A stretch of 15,046 bases of DNA from JAOAFX01 sp965649105 (GCA_965649105.1 CBFGJP010000064.1:1-15046), one strand, 5' to 3'; shown: positions 1-8,014, counted from the stretch's first letter. The notes: a model not told the origin generated them from the letters alone. A program made the numbers and translations.

Positions 1-16
1 CATGGAAAAGACTATA

Positions 17-34
17 CGCAGGCTGAGGCCTGCG
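17..34. repeat. GC-rich perfect palindrome, REP-like or weak terminator
   Basis: Two perfect 7-bp arms (CGCAGGC and GCCTGCG) flank a TGAG loop, giving a stable hairpin in AT-rich surroundings. It lies about 55 bp past the stop of the leftward DUF401 gene. On the minus strand it is followed by TATAGTCTTTTCC, a poor U-tract, so an intrinsic terminator is possible but not convincing. The form (short GC palindrome in an intergenic gap) also fits a dispersed REP-like element. Only one copy is visible here, so the repeat reading is inference. The rest of bases 1-89 shows no convincing gene. Confidence 0.45.
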
Positions 35-89
35 ACTAAAATCTGGTACGATATTTTTCTGTTTCGGTGCTGCGGTGTTCAAACAAACC

Positions 90-1295
90 TTACAAACTCC
101 GCATAGAAAAATCAAAAAGACTAATTATTCCCAATATCATCACCATAACGATAATTATTAATGCGGGTGGCATTAGCAATTTCAAAGAACTTTTAATGTT
201 TGTCGTAAAATATTCACAGGTTACACTCAAACAGGGATGGACCGGTGATACGACATAACCAAAAAAGATGCTTGTATATATCAAAGCAAATTTTAAAGGA
301 GTAATATGGTTGGTTAACAGAAAGATAGGGAATATTATTGATGAAGGCAGAAGAATTCTCCCTGTGGCAATACCTAAAATAAATCCCGCGATGATACATA
401 ATAAAAGTGGTGGGAATGGTATTCGGGCAATCACTTTATCAATCCCCGATACTTTAAAAATATTCAAAAAATAAAAAAGCCCCCAAATAATAAAGGAAAA
501 CCGGTAAGGTTTCATTTTTAAGAAAACCTGTTTCAAATCAACCTTTTTCGTACTGAAGATAATTGCAAGTCCGAAACCGGTCATCACGCCAATCAAGGTC
601 CCAATCTCTTTTAAAGAAAAAACCTTTAAACTGCGAAAGACAAAATCCAAAATTGGTGCAACCAGGATTATCATCAATGGTATCAAAAGATTTTTTAATG
701 AAAATTCTTCGGTATAAGTGATTACGCCTTTGACCTTATTCAGAAAAAATATCTGTCCAAGTATTGCTGCAATAATCAGGGTAGGGAAGAGGTATAAAAT
801 GGCATAATAAATATTCAATCCGGCAATCTTGGTGGTGGCAATCAGGTCTGAACTCAAAGGATAAATGAGAATCAATAAGTGTCGGTACCAGATATTTATC
901 GCCACCTTTAAATCGTCATTTACACCCTCACCACTCTTTTCCATTATTGGTGCAGAGAATAGCGCACCACCAGGCATTGGCAACAACCCCATTATTGCCG
1001 GGGCGACCGCCATAATCCCTCTTTTACCGATTCTCAAATTTATTACGATATTATCCATCTGCCCGGTTTCGCGCATTATCCCACCGATCATCGGGATAAA
1101 AAATACTACAAAGGCTAAAAGGATTACCGGTATGTCTACGACGGTACTTATAAATATTTTTAAGATGTTAATGGGCGGGATTGTAAATAATCCGAGAATA
1201 ACTGTGCCGCAGAAAAGTGCCAGAGGAAGGTTTTTCTGTCCGATGAAGACTATGACGACGAAAGCAATGATAAAACCGATGATGATAAATGTCAT
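90..1295 (-). CDS. DUF401 family integral membrane protein (putative transporter)
   Basis: This 401-residue protein is hydrophobic almost throughout, with about ten predicted membrane segments, starting at residues 2-18 and ending near 377-395. Family hallmarks visible are the LLPMPGGALFSAP stretch at about 104-116, a charged loop with MEKSGEG at 118-124, and SPVHPCLS at about 350-357 near the C-terminus. These match the DUF401 family, which I recall being placed with the ion-transporter (IT) superfamily; no substrate has been firmly assigned. The ATG overlaps the threonine synthase stop by 4 bp (ATGA), so the two are probably translated in a coupled way. This suggests, without proof, transport of an amino acid or organic acid linked to threonine metabolism. 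Length is normal for the family and no frame break is seen. Confidence 0.85.
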   Translation of the reverse strand: MTFIIIGFIIAFVVIVFIGQKNLPLALFCGTVILGLFTIPPINILKIFISTVVDIPVILLAFVVFFIPMIGGIMRETGQMDNIVINLRIGKRGIMAVAPAIMGLLPMPGGALFSAPIMEKSGEGVNDDLKVAINIWYRHLLILIYPLSSDLIATTKIAGLNIYYAILYLFPTLIIAAILGQIFFLNKVKGVITYTEEFSLKNLLIPLMIILVAPILDFVFRSLKVFSLKEIGTLIGVMTGFGLAIIFSTKKVDLKQVFLKMKPYRFSFIIWGLFYFLNIFKVSGIDKVIARIPFPPLLLCIIAGFILGIATGRILLPSSIIFPIFLLTNHITPLKFALIYTSIFFGYVVSPVHPCLSVTCEYFTTNIKSSLKLLMPPALIIIVMVMILGIISLFDFSMRSL

Positions 1296-2392
1296 AATTT
1301 ATGGGATTTCAAGCCGGTGCCCGTGAATGTTGATACGATTAACTCTTTTCTTTTTGAAAATTTCAGATATTTTTTTACTCCGGCCCAGGCAGTTGCCGAG
1401 GTCGGTTCAACATAAATTCCACACTTGTAAATTTCATTTAATGCCTTTTTGATTTCTTTTTCGCTGACGGTTAGAACCATGCCATTTGACTCTTTAATTG
1501 CTGAAAGAATCTGATTTGCTCTCGGTGGTCTGCCAACGCTTATTCCTTCTGCAATTGTGGTTTTGATTGTTAAATCAGGGATTCTGCGGGTTTCATTTTT
1601 GAACATCCAGAATATCGGTGCGCAATTCTGTGCCTGAATACTAATTAATCTGGGCATTTTTTTGATTATCTTCTGGTGCAATAATTCCTTAAATCCAATA
1701 TAAGCGCCCAACAAGAGTGTGCCATTGCCAATCGGTAAGACGACCGCATCCGGTGCATTCCAATCCAATTGTTCGGCAATCTCGTAAGCAAATGTTTTTG
1801 TGCCATGGACAAAATATGGATTGTAATAATGACTGGCATAATATATCTTTTCGGCAAGTTTCAGGGCAACCCTTGCAGTCTCATCCCGGTCTCCCTGAAC
1901 AATATATAATTTTGCCCCGTATGCCTTTATCTGGTTTAATTTTTCTTCACTGGTATTTTCGGGTACAAGAACCAGACATTCAATCCCTGCTTTTGCGCAA
2001 TATGCACTTACGGCACTTCCTGCATTTCCTGAAGAATCAATCAAGACTTTTTTTATACCCAGTTCTTTAATTTTGCTTACCAGTACCGATGCCCCACGGT
2101 CTTTGAAAGAACCGGTGGGAAATAAAAAATCCATTTTGAAAAGCACCGTCTTTTTTTCTAAGGGAATTCTTACGAGGGGTGTAAATCCTTCATTAAAACT
2201 TACAATATTCTCATCTTCTGTTAATGGGAACATCTCTCGATACCGCCATATTCCAGGTGGCCTTTTCTTTAATTTTTCTATTGATAGTCGGTTGGCTATT
2301 TCTACATCCAAAAATCCACCACAGGGACATTGCCATAGAGGCTTGTTATCGCAGAATTTTTTTCCACAGGTCTGACAGAGCAAATAAATCAT
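1292..2392 (-). CDS. thrC: Threonine synthase (PLP-dependent, zinc-ribbon N-terminus)
   Basis: This 366-residue fold-type II PLP enzyme should convert O-phospho-L-homoserine to L-threonine in the cytosol. The N-terminus holds a small metal-ribbon-like cysteine set (C6-x2-C9 and C22-x-C24), common in archaeal-type and many bacterial threonine synthases. The Schiff-base lysine is K97 in PTGSFKDRGA. SSGNAGSA (about 120-127) and the IGNGT loop (221-225) fit the cofactor pocket and phosphate-binding loop. GTGLK near the C-terminus is also typical. The ATG lies only 7 nt after a TATAAT box and no Shine-Dalgarno is visible, so the mRNA is probably leaderless. The stop overlaps the DUF401 gene start. 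Related enzymes (cysteate synthase, other threonine synthase-like proteins) cannot be fully excluded. Confidence 0.9.
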   Translation of the reverse strand: MIYLLCQTCGKKFCDNKPLWQCPCGGFLDVEIANRLSIEKLKKRPPGIWRYREMFPLTEDENIVSFNEGFTPLVRIPLEKKTVLFKMDFLFPTGSFKDRGASVLVSKIKELGIKKVLIDSSGNAGSAVSAYCAKAGIECLVLVPENTSEEKLNQIKAYGAKLYIVQGDRDETARVALKLAEKIYYASHYYNPYFVHGTKTFAYEIAEQLDWNAPDAVVLPIGNGTLLLGAYIGFKELLHQKIIKKMPRLISIQAQNCAPIFWMFKNETRRIPDLTIKTTIAEGISVGRPPRANQILSAIKESNGMVLTVSEKEIKKALNEIYKCGIYVEPTSATAWAGVKKYLKFSKRKELIVSTFTGTGLKSHKL

Positions 2393-2399
2393 GAGTAGT

Positions 2400-2427
2400 A
2401 TTATATGCGAAAAGTTTTTAAAGTCAA
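2400..2427 (-). promoter_or_regulatory. sigma70-type promoter of thrC, predicted leaderless
   Basis: Read on the minus strand, the -35 is TTGACT (2422-2427), the spacer is exactly 16 bp and the -10 is a perfect TATAAT (2400-2405). Only 7 nt separate the -10 from the thrC ATG (2390-2392), so transcription should start at or next to the A of the ATG. Confidence 0.8.
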
Positions 2428-2496
2428 TTGTCCGATTAGATTTTCATAATTGAATAAATGTTGTTCAGCCTAAGGTAAGATTATTTTAGAATCTCG

Positions 2497-3744
2497 TTAT
2501 TTCAATTCCCAGAGTGGACGGCCCAAGGAATATATTAAAATTGCATAGAGCAGGGTTATTGATGCTGCAGCCAAAATGGCAATTCTCTCTCCGGATAGTT
2601 GTGCCACAGTGCCGATCCAGAGCGCACCAAAAGGCATTAGTCCAAAAAATACAAATGTATAGATACCCATCACCCGTCCCCGCATTCCTTCTTCAACCTG
2701 GATTTGGACGAGTGAATTACAAAGGTTCATAATCAATATCTGACCCATGCCCGCACAAAAGAGGAAAATAATCGCCAAAGTGAAATTATTGGAGGAAGCA
2801 AAGAGTAGCACAAAAATTGGGTATAAAAATGTGCCGATTGTAAGCAATTTACCTTTAAAATGGAATATCCCGAGTGATGCAATAAATAGGGCAGAGGTTA
2901 GGGCACCAACACCCCGGGCAGTCTGAAGAAAGCCATTGGTCCGGGCATCACCATGGAGTATTTTTACTGCCCAGGCAGGAAGCAATGTGGTGAATGTTGC
3001 GCCAAACAAGGCGGTAACAGCAATAGTAAGAATTAAAAGCCTTATATTTGGATGATTGAATGTATATTTTATGCCCTGTTTTAAATCTATTAATGGAGAA
3101 TTGGTACTCTTCGTGGAATTGAAAGTTTTAATCTGCATTGATAAAAGCGCAATTATAACCGCAATAAATGTTAAACCATTTATTGTAAAGCACCAACCCG
3201 GTCCTAATGCTGCATATATTACCCCACCTGCTGCTGGACCAAGTGCAATTGCTGTATTAAACATCGCCGAATTTAAAGCAATTGCATTTGTCATCGCGGC
3301 AGGTTCAACGAGTTCCCGTACAAATGCCTGTCGTGCCGGTGCATCAAATGCATTGGCGGTTCCCATTCCTAATGCCAGTAGAATGATATGCCAGGGTTGA
3401 ACAATTTTCAAAAATGTCAGCGCTGCTAAAATAAATGCGAATGTCATCATTGTGCTTTGTGTAACAATCATTATTTTTCTCCTGGGAATGCGATCTGCAA
3501 TTACGCCGGCATAAAGCATAAAAATCCAGGTTGGTAAGCCCGCTGCAAATCCGATATAACCAAGAAAAGCAGAGGAGTGGGTTAGTTCGTAAATAAAAAA
3601 TCCCTGGGCAGTGCTCTGCATCCAGGTTCCAAATAATGATATCAACTGACCAAAAAACCAGAGTCGGTAATTTGGATACTGAAAGGCTAAAAAGGTTTTT
3701 TGCCAGAAGAAATTTATCCCCGAAGCAGTATTAGAATTTTTCAT
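2497..3744 (-). CDS. MFS transporter, EntS / MFS_3-like exporter
   Basis: This 415-residue major facilitator protein has about 12 membrane helices. After a short cytoplasmic start, the first segment carries the NYRLWFFGQLISLFGTWMQ pattern typical of the MFS_3 (enterobactin exporter EntS-like) group. The MFS motif A between helices 2 and 3 is clear as G80-VIAD-RIPRRK (residues 80-90). A DAPARQAFVRELV loop (about 144-156) is another family mark. Members export siderophores, drugs or other small molecules; the substrate cannot be read here. The ATG overlaps the stop of the upstream radical SAM gene by 4 bp (ATGA), so expression is coupled to it. The gene ends about 100 bp before thrC, and only a weak hairpin follows it. 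Confidence 0.88.
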   Translation of the reverse strand: MKNSNTASGINFFWQKTFLAFQYPNYRLWFFGQLISLFGTWMQSTAQGFFIYELTHSSAFLGYIGFAAGLPTWIFMLYAGVIADRIPRRKIMIVTQSTMMTFAFILAALTFLKIVQPWHIILLALGMGTANAFDAPARQAFVRELVEPAAMTNAIALNSAMFNTAIALGPAAGGVIYAALGPGWCFTINGLTFIAVIIALLSMQIKTFNSTKSTNSPLIDLKQGIKYTFNHPNIRLLILTIAVTALFGATFTTLLPAWAVKILHGDARTNGFLQTARGVGALTSALFIASLGIFHFKGKLLTIGTFLYPIFVLLFASSNNFTLAIIFLFCAGMGQILIMNLCNSLVQIQVEEGMRGRVMGIYTFVFFGLMPFGALWIGTVAQLSGERIAILAAASITLLYAILIYSLGRPLWELK

Positions 3745-4613
3745 AAATATATTTCTTTTCCTCTTTCCAAAGGAGAATCCTTAATGACTTCAATATACTC
3801 TTTTGGTGTAATCCTTCGATTTAGTTCAGGATAATCACCTGCCCGAAAAGTAGGATAGTACTGATCCATGATATTAACAAAAGAGGTTTTTGATACTTCG
3901 TTGGCTATGAATTCCAGACATTTCTTTGAGTCGGCGAGTCCATTGGGCAGGACGAGATGTCTTATCAATAGTCCCCTTTTTGCAATTCCATTTTCAATAA
4001 CTAAATCTCCCACCTGTCTGTGCATTTCTTTTAAAGATTCTCTCACAATATCCCAGTAGTCAGGAACTTTAGAATATTTTTCACCTTTCTTGTTATCAGC
4101 ATATTTTATATCTGGCATATAGATATCTATTATTCCTTCCAGCATTTGCAGCGTTTTAATCGATTCGTAGCCACCGCAATTGTAAACAATTGGAATTTTC
4201 AATCCTTTTTGCTGGGCTAATGATAATGCGTCTACAATTTGTGGAACCCATGGTGTTGGTGTAACAAGGTTTATATTATGACATCCGAGTTCCTGGAGTT
4301 CAATCATCATCATTTCGAGTCTTTCCACACTTACTTCTCTACCGATACCGAGTTGACTGATATCATAATTCTGGCAATAAACACAATGAAGATTACAATG
4401 GGCGAAAAATATTGTTCCGGAACCGCATTTTCCTACAAGACAATATTCTTCTCCAAAATGTTGATGATAGGAAGATACTTTGGGTTTTAGGCCTGCCTTA
4501 CAATTGCCGGTTTCACCTGCCAATCTGTTTACCATACATTCCCTGGGACATAACCTACAGGGATTTAACATTTTATAAAATTCATCAATTAATTCTTTTG
4601 TAATTCTTTTCAT
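3741..4613 (-). CDS. PflX-type radical SAM protein (COG1313-like, PFL-activating enzyme homologue)
   Basis: This 290-residue protein has the radical SAM cysteine motif C73-x3-C77-x2-C80 in AHCNLHCVYCQ. Four earlier cysteines (C19, C22, C26, C38) could bind a second metal or Fe-S centre. The pattern C-R-L-C-P-R-E-C at the start, GSGTIFFAHCNLHCVYCQNY, and later YNCGGYES and LPNG motifs are those of the PflX/COG1313 group of pyruvate formate-lyase activating enzyme homologues, which have no settled function. No glycyl-radical enzyme is seen in this window. The start lies 25 bp after the hypD stop with no clear Shine-Dalgarno; the stop overlaps the MFS gene. Placement between hypD and an exporter is consistent with a metal-cofactor or peptide modification role, but this is inference. 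Confidence 0.85.
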   Translation of the reverse strand: MKRITKELIDEFYKMLNPCRLCPRECMVNRLAGETGNCKAGLKPKVSSYHQHFGEEYCLVGKCGSGTIFFAHCNLHCVYCQNYDISQLGIGREVSVERLEMMMIELQELGCHNINLVTPTPWVPQIVDALSLAQQKGLKIPIVYNCGGYESIKTLQMLEGIIDIYMPDIKYADNKKGEKYSKVPDYWDIVRESLKEMHRQVGDLVIENGIAKRGLLIRHLVLPNGLADSKKCLEFIANEVSKTSFVNIMDQYYPTFRAGDYPELNRRITPKEYIEVIKDSPLERGKEIYL

Positions 4614-4625
4614 ATAGATAGTTAT

Positions 4626-4675
4626 GCATTTTGGACTTTTAAATATTTAGGCATTTTGGACTTTTAGGTATTTTA
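4626..4675. repeat. Imperfect 25-bp tandem duplication at the end of hypD
   Basis: Two adjacent 25-bp units (4626-4650 and 4651-4675) share a 15-bp identical start, GCATTTTGGACTTTT, and agree at about 21 of 25 positions overall. The second unit lies inside the last hypD codons and the first carries the hypD stop and part of the spacer before the radical SAM gene. It looks like a local slippage duplication that reshaped the HypD tail. Confidence 0.75.
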
Positions 4676-5706
4676 TAATCCTGGTATCTGTAATATGCAG
4701 CACAGGAACCTTCTGATGATACCATGCAGGCACCTATTGGATTAGCGGGGGTACATTTTTTTCCGAATAAAGGGCATTCCGGCGGTGTTTTTACACCGAG
4801 TAAAATTTTACCACACATACATCCTCGGGGTTCTTTTGATTTTGAAACTTTTATATCATATCTTTTTGTTGCATCAAATCGTTCAAATTCTTTTTTAAAT
4901 GAAAGACCGGATCGGGGGATCAAACCAATGCCCCGCCAGAAAGAATCCACGGGCTGAAATACCTTTTCAAGTAATTGCAGGGCGGTTTTATTTCCTTCAG
5001 GACTAACGACTCTTTTGTATTCAATATCTATTCTTGCTTCTTTTTTGCTAATTTGTTCAACGAGATTTTTTATTCCGATCAGTATATCTACTGGTTCAAA
5101 CCCGGTTATGCAACCTGGAATACGATATTTTTGGGCAATAAATTCATAAGGTTTTGAACCAATGATAGTTGATACATGTCCAGGTAATATAAATCCATTG
5201 ACCTTTATATTGGGTGAACAGGCGATAAATTCAAGAGCAGGAGGGATTAATTTGAATGCAGGAATTACATAGAAGTTTTTTATATTTCTTGCCTCGGCTT
5301 CAAGGATTGTTGCCGCAACAGTGGGTGATGTGGTTTCAAATCCCACGCCAACAAAAACAACATCTTTCTGGTGATTACTTTGCGCAATGCTGAGCGAATC
5401 CCGTGCCGAGTAGACAATTATTGGATGATACATTTCAAGATTTCCCATCGTCCCTGGAACGCGCACCATATCCCCGAAAGTGGTAATTATCACATCTTTT
5501 CTCTGCGCCAGTCCGATTGTCCAGTCAATCACCTCCTGGGGTGTTACACAGACCGGACATCCTGGCCCGGAAAGAAGTTTCAAATTTTCGGAAAATATTT
5601 TTCTTATTCCCGCCTGGGCAATAGCCATTGTATGGGTGCCACACACTTCCATTAGAGAAATCGGGTTATTCAATTTTTTTCTTATTTGGGCAATTATATA
5701 ATTCAT
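4639..5706 (-). CDS. hypD: [NiFe]-hydrogenase maturation scaffold HypD
   Basis: This 355-residue protein covers the full HypD family. HypD holds a [4Fe-4S] cluster and, with HypC, is the scaffold on which the Fe(CN)2CO group of [NiFe]-hydrogenase is built. Visible signatures are C22-GTHT, GPGCPVCVTP (C50, C53), GVGFETTSPTVA, LPGHVSTIIG, and the C-terminal cysteine-rich block with CMCG, PPECPLFG, CTPANPIGACMVS and EGSCAAYY. No hypA, B, C, E or F lies in the window, so the gene is separated from the usual cluster. It follows the GGDEF gene by 33 bp, with no strong promoter or Shine-Dalgarno between them. The extreme C-terminus (after about residue 344) lies in a 25-bp tandem duplication and is probably not critical. 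Confidence 0.95.
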   Translation of the reverse strand: MNYIIAQIRKKLNNPISLMEVCGTHTMAIAQAGIRKIFSENLKLLSGPGCPVCVTPQEVIDWTIGLAQRKDVIITTFGDMVRVPGTMGNLEMYHPIIVYSARDSLSIAQSNHQKDVVFVGVGFETTSPTVAATILEAEARNIKNFYVIPAFKLIPPALEFIACSPNIKVNGFILPGHVSTIIGSKPYEFIAQKYRIPGCITGFEPVDILIGIKNLVEQISKKEARIDIEYKRVVSPEGNKTALQLLEKVFQPVDSFWRGIGLIPRSGLSFKKEFERFDATKRYDIKVSKSKEPRGCMCGKILLGVKTPPECPLFGKKCTPANPIGACMVSSEGSCAAYYRYQDYKIPKSPKCLNI

Positions 5707-5739
5707 AAATTTTTCGTATAGCTGAAATTATTTGTTGCT

Positions 5740-6906
5740 TTATATTTTTTCAACTTTATGATAGTACATCATAACCCTGCTGCGACCTGCACTCTTTGCT
5801 TCATAAAGTGCCTTGTCTGCATTTTTTATTAAATCAGACGGTGCCAAACCATCATCAGGATAGGTTGCAATACCCGCCGAAAATGCAATTTTTTTCTCTC
5901 CCTGGGAAAAGTCGAACATGCGGACATTACTCAATAGATTGGCAACCATTTTTGCGGCTTCTTCTTTTTTTGTTTCAGGAAACATAACAATAAATTCGTC
6001 TCCACCATATCTTGCCACAAGGTCAGTATCACGAAAATATTTGCCAAAGATATTGGCAAGGCGGATTAAAAGCTGGTCACCAGCCTGATGTCCGAATGTA
6101 TCATTGAAATATTTAAAATTATCAAGGTCAATGATTGCTACCGAAAGATTATGCTGAAATCTCTTCGCTCGATTCAACTCCTCGGTAAGTTTATCTCTGA
6201 AAAACCCGATGTTATATAATTTTGTCAATGGGTCTATGGATGCAAGGTCGCGCATTATTGCCATACTCAGAGTGTTCTGTAGGGCGGTTGATACAATTCT
6301 CACAACCACACCGACGATATTTTTCTCTCTTTCATCGAGATTCTGTTCGCGATTTAAAGCAATCACGCCAAAGATTCTGTTTTGATAAACCAGTGGATAA
6401 CATATATCCGGGACATAGTAGGGATAGGGTTCTTTAATTCGTAAAACTTCAGATTCATTTGGAGTTAAAGGTATCCTTTTTTCGGCAGTTACACCAACTC
6501 TGCCCTCACCAACATCATAAACGAGTTTGGGCAGCCAGTTTTCATTTAAACCATGCTGGGCGACCAGATTAAGCCGTTTTTCTTTTTCGTCAAGGAAAAA
6601 GAGCGCAACCTTAGGGGCATTTAGGTAATTATTTAAAAATCCCACCGTCTCCCACGCGATCTCTATGGGTTCTAATCTTGATGTCAATCTTATTATCGAA
6701 GAAAAGAGAATATTGTCTTGCGAAACGATTTCGCGCAATTCATTCCTCAGTCCGATATTTTCCTGTTTTTGACGATCCAGTTCATCAGTTAGAATTGCAA
6801 TTTGAGATAAAACTTCACCCCTTTTTTGCATTCTCTGGAATATTATAATAATGAATATAACCAATCCCGCAATTAAAAGTACTGCGCCGGTGATTATATA
6901 TTCCAT
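5740..6906 (-). CDS. Membrane-anchored GAF-GGDEF diguanylate cyclase
   Basis: This 388-residue protein should make cyclic di-GMP from two GTP. One membrane helix (about 4-23) is followed by a short coiled coil (about 25-62), a GAF-like sensor domain (about 65-212) and a GGDEF domain (about 222-388). The active site is intact as YGGDEF (301-305). The inhibitory I-site RxxD is present as RDTD (292-295), five residues before it, so product inhibition is expected. DPLTKLYN (225-232) and the D260/N263 region of AIIDLDNFKYFND also fit an active cyclase. No EAL or HD-GYP domain is attached. The gene has its own promoter, and an AGGG about 8 nt before the ATG could act as a weak Shine-Dalgarno. It probably heads the transcript that continues into hypD. 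The ligand of the GAF domain is unknown. Confidence 0.93.
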   Translation of the reverse strand: MEYIITGAVLLIAGLVIFIIIIFQRMQKRGEVLSQIAILTDELDRQKQENIGLRNELREIVSQDNILFSSIIRLTSRLEPIEIAWETVGFLNNYLNAPKVALFFLDEKEKRLNLVAQHGLNENWLPKLVYDVGEGRVGVTAEKRIPLTPNESEVLRIKEPYPYYVPDICYPLVYQNRIFGVIALNREQNLDEREKNIVGVVVRIVSTALQNTLSMAIMRDLASIDPLTKLYNIGFFRDKLTEELNRAKRFQHNLSVAIIDLDNFKYFNDTFGHQAGDQLLIRLANIFGKYFRDTDLVARYGGDEFIVMFPETKKEEAAKMVANLLSNVRMFDFSQGEKKIAFSAGIATYPDDGLAPSDLIKNADKALYEAKSAGRSRVMMYYHKVEKI

Positions 6907-6923
6907 ATAGTATTCCCTAAGTA

Positions 6924-6951
6924 ATTATACTTAAGATTATAAAAAAATCAA
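6924..6951 (-). promoter_or_regulatory. Promoter of the GGDEF gene
   Basis: On the minus strand there is a TTGATT -35 (6946-6951), a 16-bp spacer and a perfect TATAAT -10 (6924-6929). A second TATAAT lies inside the spacer. The -10 is 17 nt from the ATG, leaving a leader of about 10 nt that includes AGGG. It faces away from the radical SAM promoter at 6983-7010, with about 31 bp between the two -35 boxes. Confidence 0.7.
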
Positions 6952-6982
6952 TAAAGAAATCTGGTTGTTAAATTTTATTTTA

Positions 6983-7010
6983 TTGACTAAGTTAATAATT
7001 TAGATAAAAT
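6983..7010 (+). promoter_or_regulatory. Promoter of the SPASM radical SAM gene, predicted leaderless
   Basis: The -35 is TTGACT (6983-6988), the spacer is 16 bp and the -10 is TAAAAT (7005-7010). Only 5 nt (AGTTA) separate the -10 from the ATG at 7016, so the transcript should begin at or very near the start codon. No Shine-Dalgarno is present. Confidence 0.75.
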
Positions 7011-7015
7011 AGTTA

Positions 7016-8005
7016 ATGCAGTACTTTGGTTTTCAATGGCATATAACTAACTATTGTAATCTTCGTTGCTACCATTGTTATCAGGATGATTTTTCGCACA
7101 GTTGCGATTTACAATTTGAGGATAATAAAAAGATTCTATCGAAGATAACGGAAAAATTAAATAATGCAAAGATAACAATAAATTTAACTGGGGGTGAACC
7201 TCTGCTATACAAAGATATCTTTAAACTTCTTGATGTGCTTGATGAAATGGATAATGTTAAATGTCTCAATATAATCACCAACGGGTTATTATTAAACAAA
7301 GAAAATGGTGAAAAATTAAATCGTATTAAAAAATTAAAAGAGATAAAAATTTCACTTGAAGGTAGCGACCCTGAAACTAATGATAAAATAAGGGGCAGGG
7401 GAGTATTTGATAGGGTTATTATGAATATTGAAAATCTTCGTAATATTTGCAAAAAAGAAATTATTTTAATGTTTACCCTGGGTAGTTATAATTATCTGAA
7501 TTTAAATAGCATGCTCCGGTTTGCCAGGGGTCTAAATATTGATGGGATAATTGTCGAAAGATTTGTGCCCTGGGGTAGAGGCGTATTATTGAAAAATCAA
7601 TATTTAAAAAAAGATGAATGGTACGCTGTTATAGATGCTTTAATAAGATGTATTGACCTTGATTACGAACCAAAAGAATTGCTTCCATACAAGGCTTTTC
7701 ACATAATCTTTAAGAATTCGATTGAATTAAAAGGGGCATTATGTAATTTGGGTGAGGAATCAATGGCATTAATGCCGAACGGGGATGTCTTTCCCTGTAG
7801 GAGATTTCCAACAAAAATTGGTAATTTATTGCATGACGATTTTGGAGAAATTCTGTTAAGGTTAGAAATCCTAAAGAATAACATCGTTGAGAATTTAAAA
7901 GGCAAATGTAAGGATTGCGTAATTGAAGGATGTCTGGGTTGCCGTGCACTTGTTTATGCATTGAATAATGATTTTTATGGTGAAGATCCTCAATGCTTTT
8001 TATAG
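7016..8005 (+). CDS. Radical SAM / SPASM domain protein
   Basis: This 329-residue enzyme begins directly with the radical SAM domain: ITNYCNLRCYHCYQ gives C14-x3-C18-x2-C21 for the SAM-binding [4Fe-4S] cluster, and TGGEP (58-62) contacts SAM. The C-terminal SPASM region holds C243, C261 (in NGDVFPCRRFP), C298, C301, C306, C309 and C327, enough for auxiliary clusters. SPASM enzymes often modify ribosomally made peptides or protein side chains, or take part in haem and cofactor synthesis. I see no precursor peptide gene next to it, so the substrate is open. The next gene is a flavodoxin with a strong Shine-Dalgarno that starts on this gene's stop codon, a likely electron donor. The mRNA is predicted leaderless. 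Confidence 0.88.
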   Translation: MQYFGFQWHITNYCNLRCYHCYQDDFSHSCDLQFEDNKKILSKITEKLNNAKITINLTGGEPLLYKDIFKLLDVLDEMDNVKCLNIITNGLLLNKENGEKLNRIKKLKEIKISLEGSDPETNDKIRGRGVFDRVIMNIENLRNICKKEIILMFTLGSYNYLNLNSMLRFARGLNIDGIIVERFVPWGRGVLLKNQYLKKDEWYAVIDALIRCIDLDYEPKELLPYKAFHIIFKNSIELKGALCNLGEESMALMPNGDVFPCRRFPTKIGNLLHDDFGEILLRLEILKNNIVENLKGKCKDCVIEGCLGCRALVYALNNDFYGEDPQCFL

Positions 8006-8014
8006 GGAGGTAAT

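Noticed and set aside
1..89. Possible start of another leftward gene at the left edge
   Set aside because: Short open frames exist but there is no clear start signal, and too little sequence is visible to support a gene.
865..1326. 153-codon plus-strand reading frame across the start of the DUF401 gene
   Set aside because: It is antisense to a well-supported membrane protein and reads as low-complexity Ile/Pro/Thr sequence with no family features.
1717..2375. Two plus-strand reading frames of 100-117 codons opposite thrC
   Set aside because: They lie antisense to conserved threonine synthase motifs and their translations show no recognisable domain.
2470..2496. Small hairpin after the MFS gene as a terminator
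   Set aside because: The stem is only about 5 bp (AGATT/AATCT) and lacks a U-tract.
3056..3400. 114-codon plus-strand reading frame inside the MFS gene
   Set aside because: It is a shadow of the transporter sequence on the opposite strand, with no upstream signals.
7081..7452. 123-codon minus-strand reading frame opposite the SPASM radical SAM gene
   Set aside because: The sense strand encodes clear radical SAM motifs here; the antisense frame is Ser/Phe/Leu-rich without structure.
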